DNA of 32,932 bases from Burkholderiaceae bacterium. GTDB taxonomy: Bacteria > Pseudomonadota > Gammaproteobacteria > Burkholderiales > Burkholderiaceae. The translations under genes were made by a program, and so were the position numbers. Location: NCBI GenBank assembly GCA_947450605.1, contig CANFWB010000020.1, positions 1 through 32,932 of the forward strand. The letters run 5' to 3'. Every line of letters starts with the position of its first letter. Within the stretch, counting starts at the first letter, position 1. The notes under the pieces were generated by a model, which had not been told where the DNA came from, ran no database searches, and saw only the letters and a list, made by a program, of their open reading frames with translations. Positions 25,449-31,896 of the stretch are shown piece by piece.

Positions 25449-25964
25449 TCATAGTCTTGCAGTACCCCAAAAAATCAAGCTTCAGATTTATGTTGCAGTG
25501 CAATAAGTAAAAAACATGAGTCATCCTAAGAAGGTTCTTATATCAAGTCAAGAATAAAGAAAGCCATTTCCATAACTTATAGGTCTTGAAATCAGCAGGA
25601 TCCCTATGAGCGCCCTTTAATTTGACATTTAATCCTTTAATTTCAATAACTTAAAGATGTTAGTGAGGGCTTATTTCATATAATAAAAAACAGCTGAAAA
25701 AAGTACTTTTTTACAAATTTTGCACCTCAAAAGACTGGGTGAGGCCATATATCTAGTAACCAGCATGCCTTATTTTTCTACCTGTAGTACTCCTTAGACA
25801 CTGGCAGTACTCTGCGATTTACTCAAATCAAGTGCCTCATAATGAAATTCATTTGGGTGCTAAGCGGCCCATACAGCGTAATCAATACTCACTCTAGGGC
25901 CAACTTTAGGAAGCAAATGCTGGGGATGCTCGAACACCCTTGCCATGACTCATTACACTGCTAG
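25449..25964. other. 516-base AT-rich intergenic region with a candidate promoter
   Basis: Between the divergent transglycosylase and nuclease genes. I see a good promoter candidate on the plus strand, TTGACA (25622-25627), 17 bases, AATAAC (25645-25650), which is far from the nuclease start. There is an A/T palindrome AAAAAAGTACTTTTTT (25697-25712), and two AGTACT sites (25786, 25806) spaced 20 bp apart. A 40-codon plus-strand frame (25842-25964) ends directly at the nuclease ATG without a ribosome binding site. On the other strand at 25812-25946 a protein-like string interrupted by a stop can be read. I do not recognise a gene. Confidence 0.4.
25622..25650 (+). promoter_or_regulatory. Candidate sigma-70 promoter in the nuclease upstream region
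   Basis: TTGACA and AATAAC separated by 17 bases; -35 perfect, -10 matches 4 of 6. Transcription would begin near 25657, about 300 bases before the nuclease ATG, so it either gives a long leader or an unrecognised small RNA. Confidence 0.35.
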
Positions 25965-26987
25965 ATGATGAAATGGCTAGCTCACCTCCTCTTATTCGGC
26001 ACCCTCTGGGTACCGCTCAGCGCCTCTGCCCTCTTTGAACAATGCATCGATCTATTTCCAGCTCAGCAAATTCCCTCCACCACCCAAGTTGGGCGTGATC
26101 TTTGCTTTGATGATTTTGCTATCTACTACTCGCCCTTAGATAAAAAACCGATTTATACGGTTGAGAAATTAAATGGGGAGCAACTACAAGCGCCACACCC
26201 TCGTCGCAGTAATCAGTTTTATGAGGAGAGTAGACTGCGCTTGACTGAACGAGCCCTGTTATCTGACTACCGTGGCAGCGGCTATGACCGTGGACATAAC
26301 GTTCCCGCTGGTGATATGACTCAGGAGAGGGGTATGGCCCAATCCTTCTCCTTGGCGAATATGATGCCGCAAGCTAGACAGAACAATCAGGGTATCTGGG
26401 CTAAGCGAGTTGAAGAGCCCACCAGGATGTATATCAAGCGAGCCCAGGGTGATATTTATGTCTTTACCGGATCCGTTGGCCAGGCAGGCAGCATTGGCAA
26501 GGGCAAAGTCACCGTTCCAAGTCATTTGTTTAAGTTAGTCTACGATCCGACCAAAAGGATGGCTTGGGCCCATTGGGTAGAAAACACCGATGAAGCGCAA
26601 ATGAGCCCGCCCATCTCTTATGCAGAGCTCGTTCAGAATACGGGTATCGACTTTCATCTGCCGGTAGATGCCACGGAAAATCGGCCTAGCAAGCAATCAG
26701 AAAGAGTCACACCTCATTCTCCGCCGCCAGTAGGCGGGTGGTATCCCGTCTTTTTTGATGAGTATTCAAAAGAGAAGGTGGCGGCAATAATTGCCAATAT
26801 CAAAGCCGGGCGGGTTTCTAGTGTGCAAATTCAATACGATCGCAATGCCGAATTGGCTCAAAAGCTGTTGCAGGAGATTCAGACGCAAAGTCTGATGCAA
26901 GCCACCCTTTCCCAAAGTAGCCCGCCGAATTCTTCCACCGTGAGCTATGAACGCAATCGCGTCACTCTCATAGTGCGCCCCAAGTAA
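25965..26987 (+). CDS. Secreted DNA/RNA non-specific endonuclease
   Basis: 340 residues. A signal peptide (MKWLAHLLLFGTLWVPLSAS) is followed by two cysteines (C27, C47) that may form a disulfide. The beta-beta-alpha-metal nuclease signature is SGYDRGHNVPAGDMTQERGM, with general-base H111 in DRGH, and the magnesium-ligand asparagine region in SFSLANMMPQARQNNQGIWA. KVTVPSHLFKLVYDPTKRMA follows. After about residue 235 there is a linker and a roughly 90-residue C-terminal extension (YPVFFDEYSKEKVAAIIANI...) not part of the core nuclease. Probably degrades extracellular or periplasmic nucleic acid for nutrition. Start: the TAG of an upstream short frame abuts the ATG. Confidence 0.9.
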   Translation: MMKWLAHLLLFGTLWVPLSASALFEQCIDLFPAQQIPSTTQVGRDLCFDDFAIYYSPLDKKPIYTVEKLNGEQLQAPHPRRSNQFYEESRLRLTERALLSDYRGSGYDRGHNVPAGDMTQERGMAQSFSLANMMPQARQNNQGIWAKRVEEPTRMYIKRAQGDIYVFTGSVGQAGSIGKGKVTVPSHLFKLVYDPTKRMAWAHWVENTDEAQMSPPISYAELVQNTGIDFHLPVDATENRPSKQSERVTPHSPPPVGGWYPVFFDEYSKEKVAAIIANIKAGRVSSVQIQYDRNAELAQKLLQEIQTQSLMQATLSQSSPPNSSTVSYERNRVTLIVRPK

Positions 26988-26990
26988 GCG

Positions 26991-27239
26991 CTAGTGCTCG
27001 CGAGTGCGGGCAGAAATCCCATGAGCCCGCTGAATGGGCGCCAATAAACCTCGTAAACCATTGTGATCTAGGGTGTGCATTAACTCTAGCAACTGCCCCA
27101 GCTCGCCCTTAGGAAATCCTTCGCGCGCAAACCACGCCAAATAATTACCGGGCAGGTCGGCCAAGGCTCGGCCAGCATGCTTACCAAAAGGCATCTTCAT
27201 TGTGACGAGCTTTTCAAGGGCTTCCGAATCCATAGGCAT
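26991..27239 (-). CDS. DUF3820 family protein
   Basis: 82 residues, soluble. The DUF3820 motif is MPFGKHAGRALADLPGNYLA followed by WFAREGFPKGELGQLL, with FGK and the GNYLAWF core. The family is small and widespread, and its biochemical role is unknown. Start codons at 27239 or 27233 are both possible. It converges on the nuclease gene, 3 bases apart, and shares its upstream region with the Fur-box promoter of the flavin cassette on the opposite strand. Confidence 0.85.
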   Translation of the reverse strand: MPMDSEALEKLVTMKMPFGKHAGRALADLPGNYLAWFAREGFPKGELGQLLELMHTLDHNGLRGLLAPIQRAHGISARTREH

Positions 27240-27271
27240 TGATCTTACAAGCTAAGTGGTCATTTTCTCAA

Positions 27272-27300
27272 TTGATAATTATTCTCAATTACTGTATATT
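27272..27300 (+). promoter_or_regulatory. Promoter of the flavin cassette
   Basis: TTGATA (27272-27277), 17 bases, TATATT (27295-27300), a near-consensus sigma-70 promoter 41 bases upstream of the first gene of the cassette. A Fur-box-like inverted repeat overlaps the -35 and spacer, and a second begins inside the -10, the classic layout for iron repression. Confidence 0.7.
27273..27287. promoter_or_regulatory. Fur box 1
   Basis: TGATAAT-T-ATTCTCA matches the 7-1-7 Fur inverted repeat (TGATAAT-N-ATTATCA) in 13 of 14 positions. It overlaps the promoter -35 and spacer. The word TTCTCAATT recurs three times in the region (27265, 27282, 27309). Confidence 0.7.
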
Positions 27301-27314
27301 GCGAATGATTCTCA
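27300..27314. promoter_or_regulatory. Fur box 2
   Basis: TGCGAAT-G-ATTCTCA matches the 7-1-7 Fur repeat in 11 of 14 positions, beginning at the last base of the promoter -10. Its centre is 27 bases from that of box 1, so binding would block RNA polymerase. Confidence 0.6.
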
Positions 27315-27341
27315 ATTACTTTTATCAACCAGCCCATCAAC

Positions 27342-28256
27342 ATGAAAATGACCATCAAACGAATAACTCTATTTGCCGTCTTGTTAGCCACAGCACTCCA
27401 CTTTTCATTTGCAAATGCAGGTGAAGGTGCCTTTGGTTGGATCTATACCCTGGATCTACAACCCAAGGGAAAGCTGGAATTTGAGCAGCGCTTACAGCTC
27501 AATAAACAACAAGCAGCAGGTTCTTATAACGCCTGGTTCTCTCGGTCTGAGCTTGAATATGGTGTAACCAATGATTTTCAATTGGCCGGTTACCTCAATG
27601 CTTACTATGTCAATGCCAATCAGAATTACACCAACCCCGAGGCCTGTGGAGATAGGTCAACATGTACAGGTGGGCAACCTGTCCCAGAATCACATGACCC
27701 GGCCTCACCCTATCGAAAAGGCGGCCTTGAGGGCGGATCACTAGAGGCAATTTATCGGATCACCAACCCGGTGACTTCACCCGTCGGCATTGGACTCTAT
27801 TTGGAACCCACTCTTGGTAAAAATAAAAATGAGATAGAAGCGCGCTTACTACTGCAGTCCAACTTCATTGACGATAAATTAGTTCTGGCCGGTAACGTTG
27901 TAGTGGCTAATGAGCAATTGAAGTTTGTTGGTAACGGCAATGTGCCTGAATCTATGCTCGATTTTCTTGTTGGCGCTACCTATCGTTTTGCTCCTAAATG
28001 GTCTGGTGGCGTTGAGGCACGCTTTCATAATGATTACTCTAGCTACAACCTACAAAACCAAGTCCAAAAAGCAACCTTTGTTGGGCCCAATTTGCACTAT
28101 GCAGAAAAAGACTGGTGGGTTACTGGTGCATGGCGCTACCAGCTAAAAGGAAATACCTGCATGGGTGATGGCACGGCTGAATGTTCAAACGCCCGTGTTT
28201 GGGATAGCCACTCCCTGAATGAGTTCATCGTCAAAGTGGGCTTCCCACTCAACTAG
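27342..28256 (+). CDS. DUF6662 family exported protein, beta-barrel-like
   Basis: 304 residues. Signal peptide IKRITLFAVLLATALHFSFA (cleavage after NA), then EGAFGWIYTLDLQPKGKLEF and EQRLQLNKQQAAGSYNAWFS, with alternating strands through the whole chain (LEYGVTNDFQLAGYLNAYYV, AIYRITNPVTSPVGIGLYLE, LLQSNFIDDKLVLAGNVVVA, YRFAPKWSGGVEARFHNDYS). From memory this is the DUF6662 pattern. It looks like an outer-membrane barrel, and two cysteines (CGDRSTC) sit in one extracellular-type loop. First gene of the Fur-box cassette; it may provide passage or anchoring for the exported flavoprotein, but that is inference. Confidence 0.75.
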   Translation: MKMTIKRITLFAVLLATALHFSFANAGEGAFGWIYTLDLQPKGKLEFEQRLQLNKQQAAGSYNAWFSRSELEYGVTNDFQLAGYLNAYYVNANQNYTNPEACGDRSTCTGGQPVPESHDPASPYRKGGLEGGSLEAIYRITNPVTSPVGIGLYLEPTLGKNKNEIEARLLLQSNFIDDKLVLAGNVVVANEQLKFVGNGNVPESMLDFLVGATYRFAPKWSGGVEARFHNDYSSYNLQNQVQKATFVGPNLHYAEKDWWVTGAWRYQLKGNTCMGDGTAECSNARVWDSHSLNEFIVKVGFPLN

Positions 28257-28287
28257 AAATTCAATTTCTCAATATCAACCAAGGGTA

Positions 28288-28470
28288 ATGATGGCAACTC
28301 AAAACTTATTAATGGCAGCATTAATACACCTGATTCAATTTCAATCGTCCCATTGCGCAACTGCGAGAGAAAGGGCTTTGATGATGTTCGAAGCCCTATC
28401 GGACTTGCAGGATAACAATTCGGAGATTGAAGATCTCTGCTTTCAAGCGAACGCACTACTTACTACCTAA
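28288..28470 (+). CDS. Small 60-residue protein of unknown function
   Basis: 60 residues beginning at tandem ATG codons (28288, 28291) with AAGGG just upstream. It contains hydrophobic helix-like LLMAALIHLIQFQ then a charged, helix-forming half (ARERALMMFEALSDLQDNNS). Cysteines at HCATA and LCFQA could be structural. No family recognised, no clear signal peptide or single membrane helix. It lies 31 bases after the DUF6662 gene and 31 bases before the FMN-binding gene, in the same direction, so it is probably part of the operon rather than chance. Confidence 0.55.
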   Translation: MMATQNLLMAALIHLIQFQSSHCATARERALMMFEALSDLQDNNSEIEDLCFQANALLTT

Positions 28471-28501
28471 AAATAATCACTTATTAGAAATATATCCCAT
28501 C

Positions 28502-29056
28502 ATGTACTGGAAACCTAACCCCCTACTCATCATCGGTCTACTAGCCACATCAGCACCTATCATTGCCCAAGCCAAGATTTATGTCTCAGTAGAGCAGGCT
28601 CAAAAAATCCTTTTTCCAAACAAATCTCTCATAAAAAATCCCATCATCATTACTGATGATCTCCAAGACAAGATGCGTTCCGCATCGAGTGTTCGGCAAC
28701 CATTTCAAGGTGATCGTATTTGGAAAACGGCGGATGGCGGCTGGTTTATTGTGGATGAGGTAGTAGGCAAACATGAAATGATCACCTACGCAGTTGCGCT
28801 AAACCCAACTGGTGCGGTTACCGGCATTGAGATATTGGACTATGTTGAGTCCTATGGTTACGAGGTAGCCGAAGCTCAATGGAGAAATCAGTTCATTGGC
28901 AAGACGGCATCAGATCCAATTAAATTAAATCAAGATATTCAGAATATTGGTGGCGCCACTCTTTCCTGTAAGCATCTGACAGATGGGGTTAAACGAGTGA
29001 CCGTCTTATATGACTTGGCACTAAAAAACCAAGCCCAGGCGTCTAAAGCAAGATGA
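28502..29056 (+). CDS. Exported FMN-binding domain protein (covalent flavoprotein)
   Basis: 184 residues from the ATG at 28502, where a signal peptide begins (KPNPLLIIGLLATSAPIIAQ); the open frame starts at 28427 but only without a signal. The FMN_bind domain is seen as DRIWKTADGGWFIVDEVVGK, HEMITYAVALNPTGAVTGIE, ILDYVESYGYEVAEAQW and QDIQNIGGATLSCKHLTDGV. The G-A-T (T153) in that last motif corresponds to the threonine to which ApbE attaches FMN through phosphate in related proteins such as NqrC and RnfG, though SGAT has become GGAT. It is likely a periplasmic single-FMN electron carrier. Its stop overlaps the apbE start by 4 bases (ATGA). Confidence 0.85.
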   Translation: MYWKPNPLLIIGLLATSAPIIAQAKIYVSVEQAQKILFPNKSLIKNPIIITDDLQDKMRSASSVRQPFQGDRIWKTADGGWFIVDEVVGKHEMITYAVALNPTGAVTGIEILDYVESYGYEVAEAQWRNQFIGKTASDPIKLNQDIQNIGGATLSCKHLTDGVKRVTVLYDLALKNQAQASKAR

Positions 29057-29892
29057 TTCGCTGCAAACCAATCCTGGGCACTTTTGTAGAGATAGACATC
29101 CCAGATGGGAGGCATTCTTTTAATGCAATTGAGAATGCATTTTTAGCCATTGAAGAAGTGCAGGCTTTAATGGGCTTTCACAACCCTGAGAGTGAGCTCT
29201 CTCACATCAATGCACGTTGTCATCTTGAAGCGATTCGCATTCACCCCTGGACGGCCAAAGTTCTTAAGATCGCCCAAGAGATCCATCAACATTCTGGCGG
29301 ACTCTTCAATTGCGGAATTGGATACCATCTAGTCGCTAGCGGACTTCTACCTCACCACCCCAATATCCAAGTCGGTGCTAGAGCAGATCAGTTTGGCGGC
29401 ATTGAACATCTCCAATTTTTAGAGCCCACTTTAGTGCAATCCGATAAGCCTCTCTGTCTTGATCTGGGAGGAATCGCCAAAGGATTTGCCGTAGATCTCG
29501 CAGTCAGCGTCCTTCAATCTGCTGGACTTCAATCGGGATCAGTCAATGCCGGCGGAGATCTCCGGGTGTTCGGAACTGAAGCACGAGATATCCAAATTAG
29601 ACATCCAGCCAATCCTCACGATTTGATTAATCTAGGCAATATGCATGAAGGCGCCATTGCCACCAGCAGTTTGTACTTTGCCAGAAGAGATAAAGCATCG
29701 ATCAGTTTTATGGTGAACCCAATCAATCATGAGCACATTGAATTTTCTGAGTCTTACTCAGTGATCGCAGATCAATGCGTCTATGCAGATGCTTTAACAA
29801 AGGTAGTCAGTATTTCCAGAAATACCAATCACCCCTGCTTAGCTCACTTCTCAGCACAGGCAATCAAAATCCCAAATACCCTTACAACATGA
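29053..29892 (+). CDS. apbE: FAD:protein FMN transferase
   Basis: 279 residues. ApbE signatures are clear: RCKPILGTFVEIDIPDGR at the very start (m/GT motif), MGFHNPESELSHINARCHLE, LDLGGIAKGFAVDLAVSVLQ, SAGLQSGSVNAGGDLRVFGT and the later GAIATSSLYFARRDK and QCVYADALTKVVSIS (the Asp/Thr segment of the magnesium site). It transfers FMN from FAD to a threonine of the FMN-binding protein encoded directly upstream. Unlike typical ApbE lipoproteins it has no N-terminal signal; the catalytic fold begins at residue 2. It overlaps the FMN-binding gene by 4 bases and the next gene by 4 bases (ATGA at 29889). Confidence 0.93.
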   Translation: MIRCKPILGTFVEIDIPDGRHSFNAIENAFLAIEEVQALMGFHNPESELSHINARCHLEAIRIHPWTAKVLKIAQEIHQHSGGLFNCGIGYHLVASGLLPHHPNIQVGARADQFGGIEHLQFLEPTLVQSDKPLCLDLGGIAKGFAVDLAVSVLQSAGLQSGSVNAGGDLRVFGTEARDIQIRHPANPHDLINLGNMHEGAIATSSLYFARRDKASISFMVNPINHEHIEFSESYSVIADQCVYADALTKVVSISRNTNHPCLAHFSAQAIKIPNTLTT

Positions 29893-30335
29893 AAAATATC
29901 AGCCGACTTGGAAAGATGCCTTCATGGCAAAGAAATTTTGTTTTAATGGGAATGTTAAGCTGCTCCCTCACAGGCACCGCTTATTTATTGGGTCATGAGT
30001 TTCAGATACAGCGCAGCCTCCTTGGAGCACATGCCGTTCTGGCATGGCATGGGGTAGCCGCAATACTAGCTAGCATTGCTTTAGGTTCGATACTGCCATT
30101 TCACCTCAAGGCCGGACTCAAATCCAAGAGAAAATTGCTTAGTGGATTGAGTCAGCTAGGGTTTTTGGTAGCACTCCTGATATCTGGTGCGCTGCTATAT
30201 TACGGCTCTGCAGAGATACGTGAAGCAGTAGTCCTAACTCACTGGCTAGTAGGAGTGACATTCTTTGCTATCTTTTTACTACACAGTCTCTATGCTGGAA
30301 AAATAAGGGTTATAGATGTAAAAAAGGTTCATTGA
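29889..30335 (+). CDS. Four-helix membrane protein with paired histidines, cytochrome b-like
   Basis: 148 residues with four membrane helices: FVLMGMLSCSLTGTAYLLG, AHAVLAWHGVAAILASIALG, LGFLVALLISGALLYYG and LTHWLVGVTFFAIFLLHSLY. Histidines lie in helices 2 (H48, H54) and 4 (H118, H132, 14 residues apart), the spacing known from di-heme b cytochromes, as well as H36 before helix 2. I infer a quinol-linked b-type cytochrome donating electrons to the FMN protein, akin to DUF4405 or b561-type proteins. The start ATG at 29889 overlaps the apbE stop; an open frame upstream to 29775 is in a different reading of apbE. Last gene of the cassette. Confidence 0.75.
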   Translation: MKNISRLGKMPSWQRNFVLMGMLSCSLTGTAYLLGHEFQIQRSLLGAHAVLAWHGVAAILASIALGSILPFHLKAGLKSKRKLLSGLSQLGFLVALLISGALLYYGSAEIREAVVLTHWLVGVTFFAIFLLHSLYAGKIRVIDVKKVH

Positions 30336-30354
30336 GCCTCTACCCAATGAACCT
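30320..30354 (-). terminator. Intrinsic terminator of the persulfide operon, with an overlapping alternative stem
   Basis: On the minus strand AGGTTCATTG (pairing 30345-30354 with 30325-30334) forms a perfect 10-bp stem followed by six T (30320-30325). It stops transcripts of the DUF2892 gene and runs into the end of the cytochrome-like gene. A second stem, CTCTACCC (30338-30345) with GGGTAGAG (30361-30368), overlaps its loop, so the two could form a pseudoknot or compete. Confidence 0.75.
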
Positions 30355-30372
30355 AGTCTCGGGTAGAGCCTC

Positions 30373-30585
30373 TTACTTACAGCAAGAATCCTTACCGCCA
30401 GATGTGCCACAAGAATTCATTCCCATTAGCGGATACGCTGGGCAGAAACGGAAAATACCTGTAGCTAAAGGGATCAGTCCGAGCCAACCCCACCAGCCCA
30501 CGATGCCATTGGCTGCAAGCGCTACAAGCACAACGCCTACTGAGATTCTCAAAATACGATCGATACCACCGACGTTACATTTCAT
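30373..30585 (-). CDS. DUF2892 family small membrane protein
   Basis: 70 residues. An N-terminal MKCNVGGIDRILRISVGVVL, then a hydrophobic segment and WWGWLGLIPLATGIFRFCPA, with YPLMGMNSCGT near the end, is the DUF2892 pattern. This is the tail seen in rhodanese-linked proteins such as YgaP. Cysteines occur at C3, C48 and in a C-terminal SCGTSGGKDSCCK cluster. The role in sulfide/persulfide handling is inferred from its operon. AAAGGAG lies 7 bases before the ATG, so translation is strong. Last gene of blh-bigR-DUF2892. Confidence 0.85.
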   Translation of the reverse strand: MKCNVGGIDRILRISVGVVLVALAANGIVGWWGWLGLIPLATGIFRFCPAYPLMGMNSCGTSGGKDSCCK

Positions 30586-30625
30586 ATTGAACTCCTTTTA
30601 AAAACGATTGAATGATTTCAAACGT

Positions 30626-30961
30626 TCACTTCTTACAGAAATGCTTATATAACAAACCCATGACCGCTACAGCTACCTGACTTGAGAGTGAGTAGTAAAT
30701 CTGCTTACCCTCTCTACGTGTTTTGACTAGCTTCTCTTTACGCAATACAGTCAGCTGCTGAGAGAGGGTTGGCTGATGAAGATCTAGCGCAGTTTCCAAC
30801 TCGCCCACACACTTCTCAGCTTGGCCGATTTCACATAACAACATCATGCGGTCCCGGTTGGATAGGACTTTCATCAGCTTGCAAGCATCATCTGCTGAAG
30901 ACTGCATCTTCTTTAGCTCCGCTTTAGAGATAGGCATATTCATAGTCGTCATTGATGTCAC
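30626..30961 (-). CDS. bigR: ArsR/SmtB-family regulator, BigR type
   Basis: 111 residues from a GTG at 30961 that overlaps the upstream stop by 4 bases (in-frame ATGs follow at 30952 and 30943). Winged helix: VGELETALDLHQPTLSQQLT with VLRKEKLVKTRREGKQIYYS. Cysteines C43 (MLLCEIG) and C109 (KHFCKK) sit where BigR has its redox pair, which forms a di- or tetrasulfide and releases DNA when sulfide or persulfide rises; C27 and C51 are extra. No metal-binding ELCVCDL motif is present. Its likely operator is the AT-rich palindrome at 31849. Encoded after blh and before DUF2892. Confidence 0.85.
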   Translation of the reverse strand: MTSMTTMNMPISKAELKKMQSSADDACKLMKVLSNRDRMMLLCEIGQAEKCVGELETALDLHQPTLSQQLTVLRKEKLVKTRREGKQIYYSLSSQVAVAVMGLLYKHFCKK

Positions 30962-31830
30962 AGTGCGTTTAACGGAATCTTTAAGTAAGCAATGCCATTG
31001 CTATCTGGCTCAGGAAAATGTCCCGCACGGATATTCACCTGAATAGAAGGCAGTATGAGTACCGGCATCTCCAAGGTTTTATCTCGAGCAGTACGCATCT
31101 CCACAAACTGGTTTTCTGCAATGCCATCATGCACGTGAATATTGCTCAGCTTCTCCTCTGCAACCGTTGTCACGCATGCTGGCGGCCGATCGGTAGGGGG
31201 GTAATCGTGGCACATATACAGCTTAGTCTGCCCTGGATACGATAGGATCTTTTGAATTGAGCCATACAGAGTCTTCGCATCACCGCCTGGAAAATCGCAG
31301 CGCGCACTTCCTACATCCGGCATAAACAAGGTATCACCTACAAAAATAGCGTCACCGATTTCATAAGCCATACATGCGGGGGTATGTCCTGGCACAAATA
31401 GCGCTTTTAATGAGAGACTTCCAAAAGCAAGGGATTCGCCGTCTTTCAACAAATGATCAAACTGGGCGCCATCAGCCTGAAAGCGGTCGTCTAGATTAAA
31501 TACGCCCTTAAATACGGCTTGCACACTCGTGATGTGATCCCCAATGACCAACTTGCCACCTAAATGGGTTTGCAAGTAAGGAGCTGCGGTTAAGTGGTCT
31601 GCATGAGCGTGGGTCTCTAAAATCCAGCTCGTCTGAAGTTGGTGATCCTGAACAAAGGCAATCACCTGATCTGCAGATTTTGTACTAGTTCTTCCGGATT
31701 TAGGATCGTAGTTCAGCACTGAGTCGATGATGGCGCAAGGGGCCCCATCCCCTTCATAGACGATATAGGTATAAGTCCAGGTTTCTGGATCAAAAAAGTC
31801 TTTAATCAGCGCGGCTGGCTTTGAGCTCAA
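30958..31830 (-). CDS. blh: Persulfide dioxygenase-like metallo-beta-lactamase fold protein (Blh/ETHE1 type)
   Basis: 290 residues. Metal motif is H74, H76, D78, H79 in WILETHAHADHLTAAPYLQT. The ETHE1/Blh neighbours are IDSVLNYDPKSGRTSTKSAD, DGESLAFGSLSLKALFVPGH, TPACMAYEIGDAIFVGDTLF with the following DVGSARCDFPGGDAKTLYGS, and YMCHDYPPTDRPPA. The family oxidises glutathione persulfide to sulfite with a mononuclear iron. The start is a TTG at 31830 with GGGAAG upstream; no earlier codon suits. First gene of the minus operon, overlapping bigR by 4 bases and divergent from the sulfite exporter, the logical outlet for its product. Confidence 0.9.
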   Translation of the reverse strand: MSSKPAALIKDFFDPETWTYTYIVYEGDGAPCAIIDSVLNYDPKSGRTSTKSADQVIAFVQDHQLQTSWILETHAHADHLTAAPYLQTHLGGKLVIGDHITSVQAVFKGVFNLDDRFQADGAQFDHLLKDGESLAFGSLSLKALFVPGHTPACMAYEIGDAIFVGDTLFMPDVGSARCDFPGGDAKTLYGSIQKILSYPGQTKLYMCHDYPPTDRPPACVTTVAEEKLSNIHVHDGIAENQFVEMRTARDKTLEMPVLILPSIQVNIRAGHFPEPDSNGIAYLKIPLNAL

Positions 31831-31848
31831 AATAGTCTTCCCGTTGAA

Positions 31849-31880
31849 TTAATATTATATATATTTATATACTATATTAA
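31849..31880. promoter_or_regulatory. AT-rich near-perfect palindrome, likely BigR operator
   Basis: TTAATAT (31849-31855) pairs with ATATTAA (31874-31880), and the interior continues the symmetry, 13 of 16 pairs being complementary. It lies exactly between the divergent starts of blh (31830) and the TauE/SafE gene (31897). BigR boxes are known to be AT-rich palindromes overlapping the -10. I infer that BigR represses both transcripts from here. Confidence 0.65.
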
Positions 31881-31896
31881 TCTACAATAAATTGCA

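Noticed and set aside
25697..25712. A/T palindrome as a terminator
   Set aside because: The stem is only A-T pairs with GTAC in the centre, too weak to terminate, and no gene ends nearby.
25842..25964. 40-codon frame ending directly at the nuclease ATG
   Set aside because: No ribosome binding site and no family likeness; noted only as part of the intergenic region.
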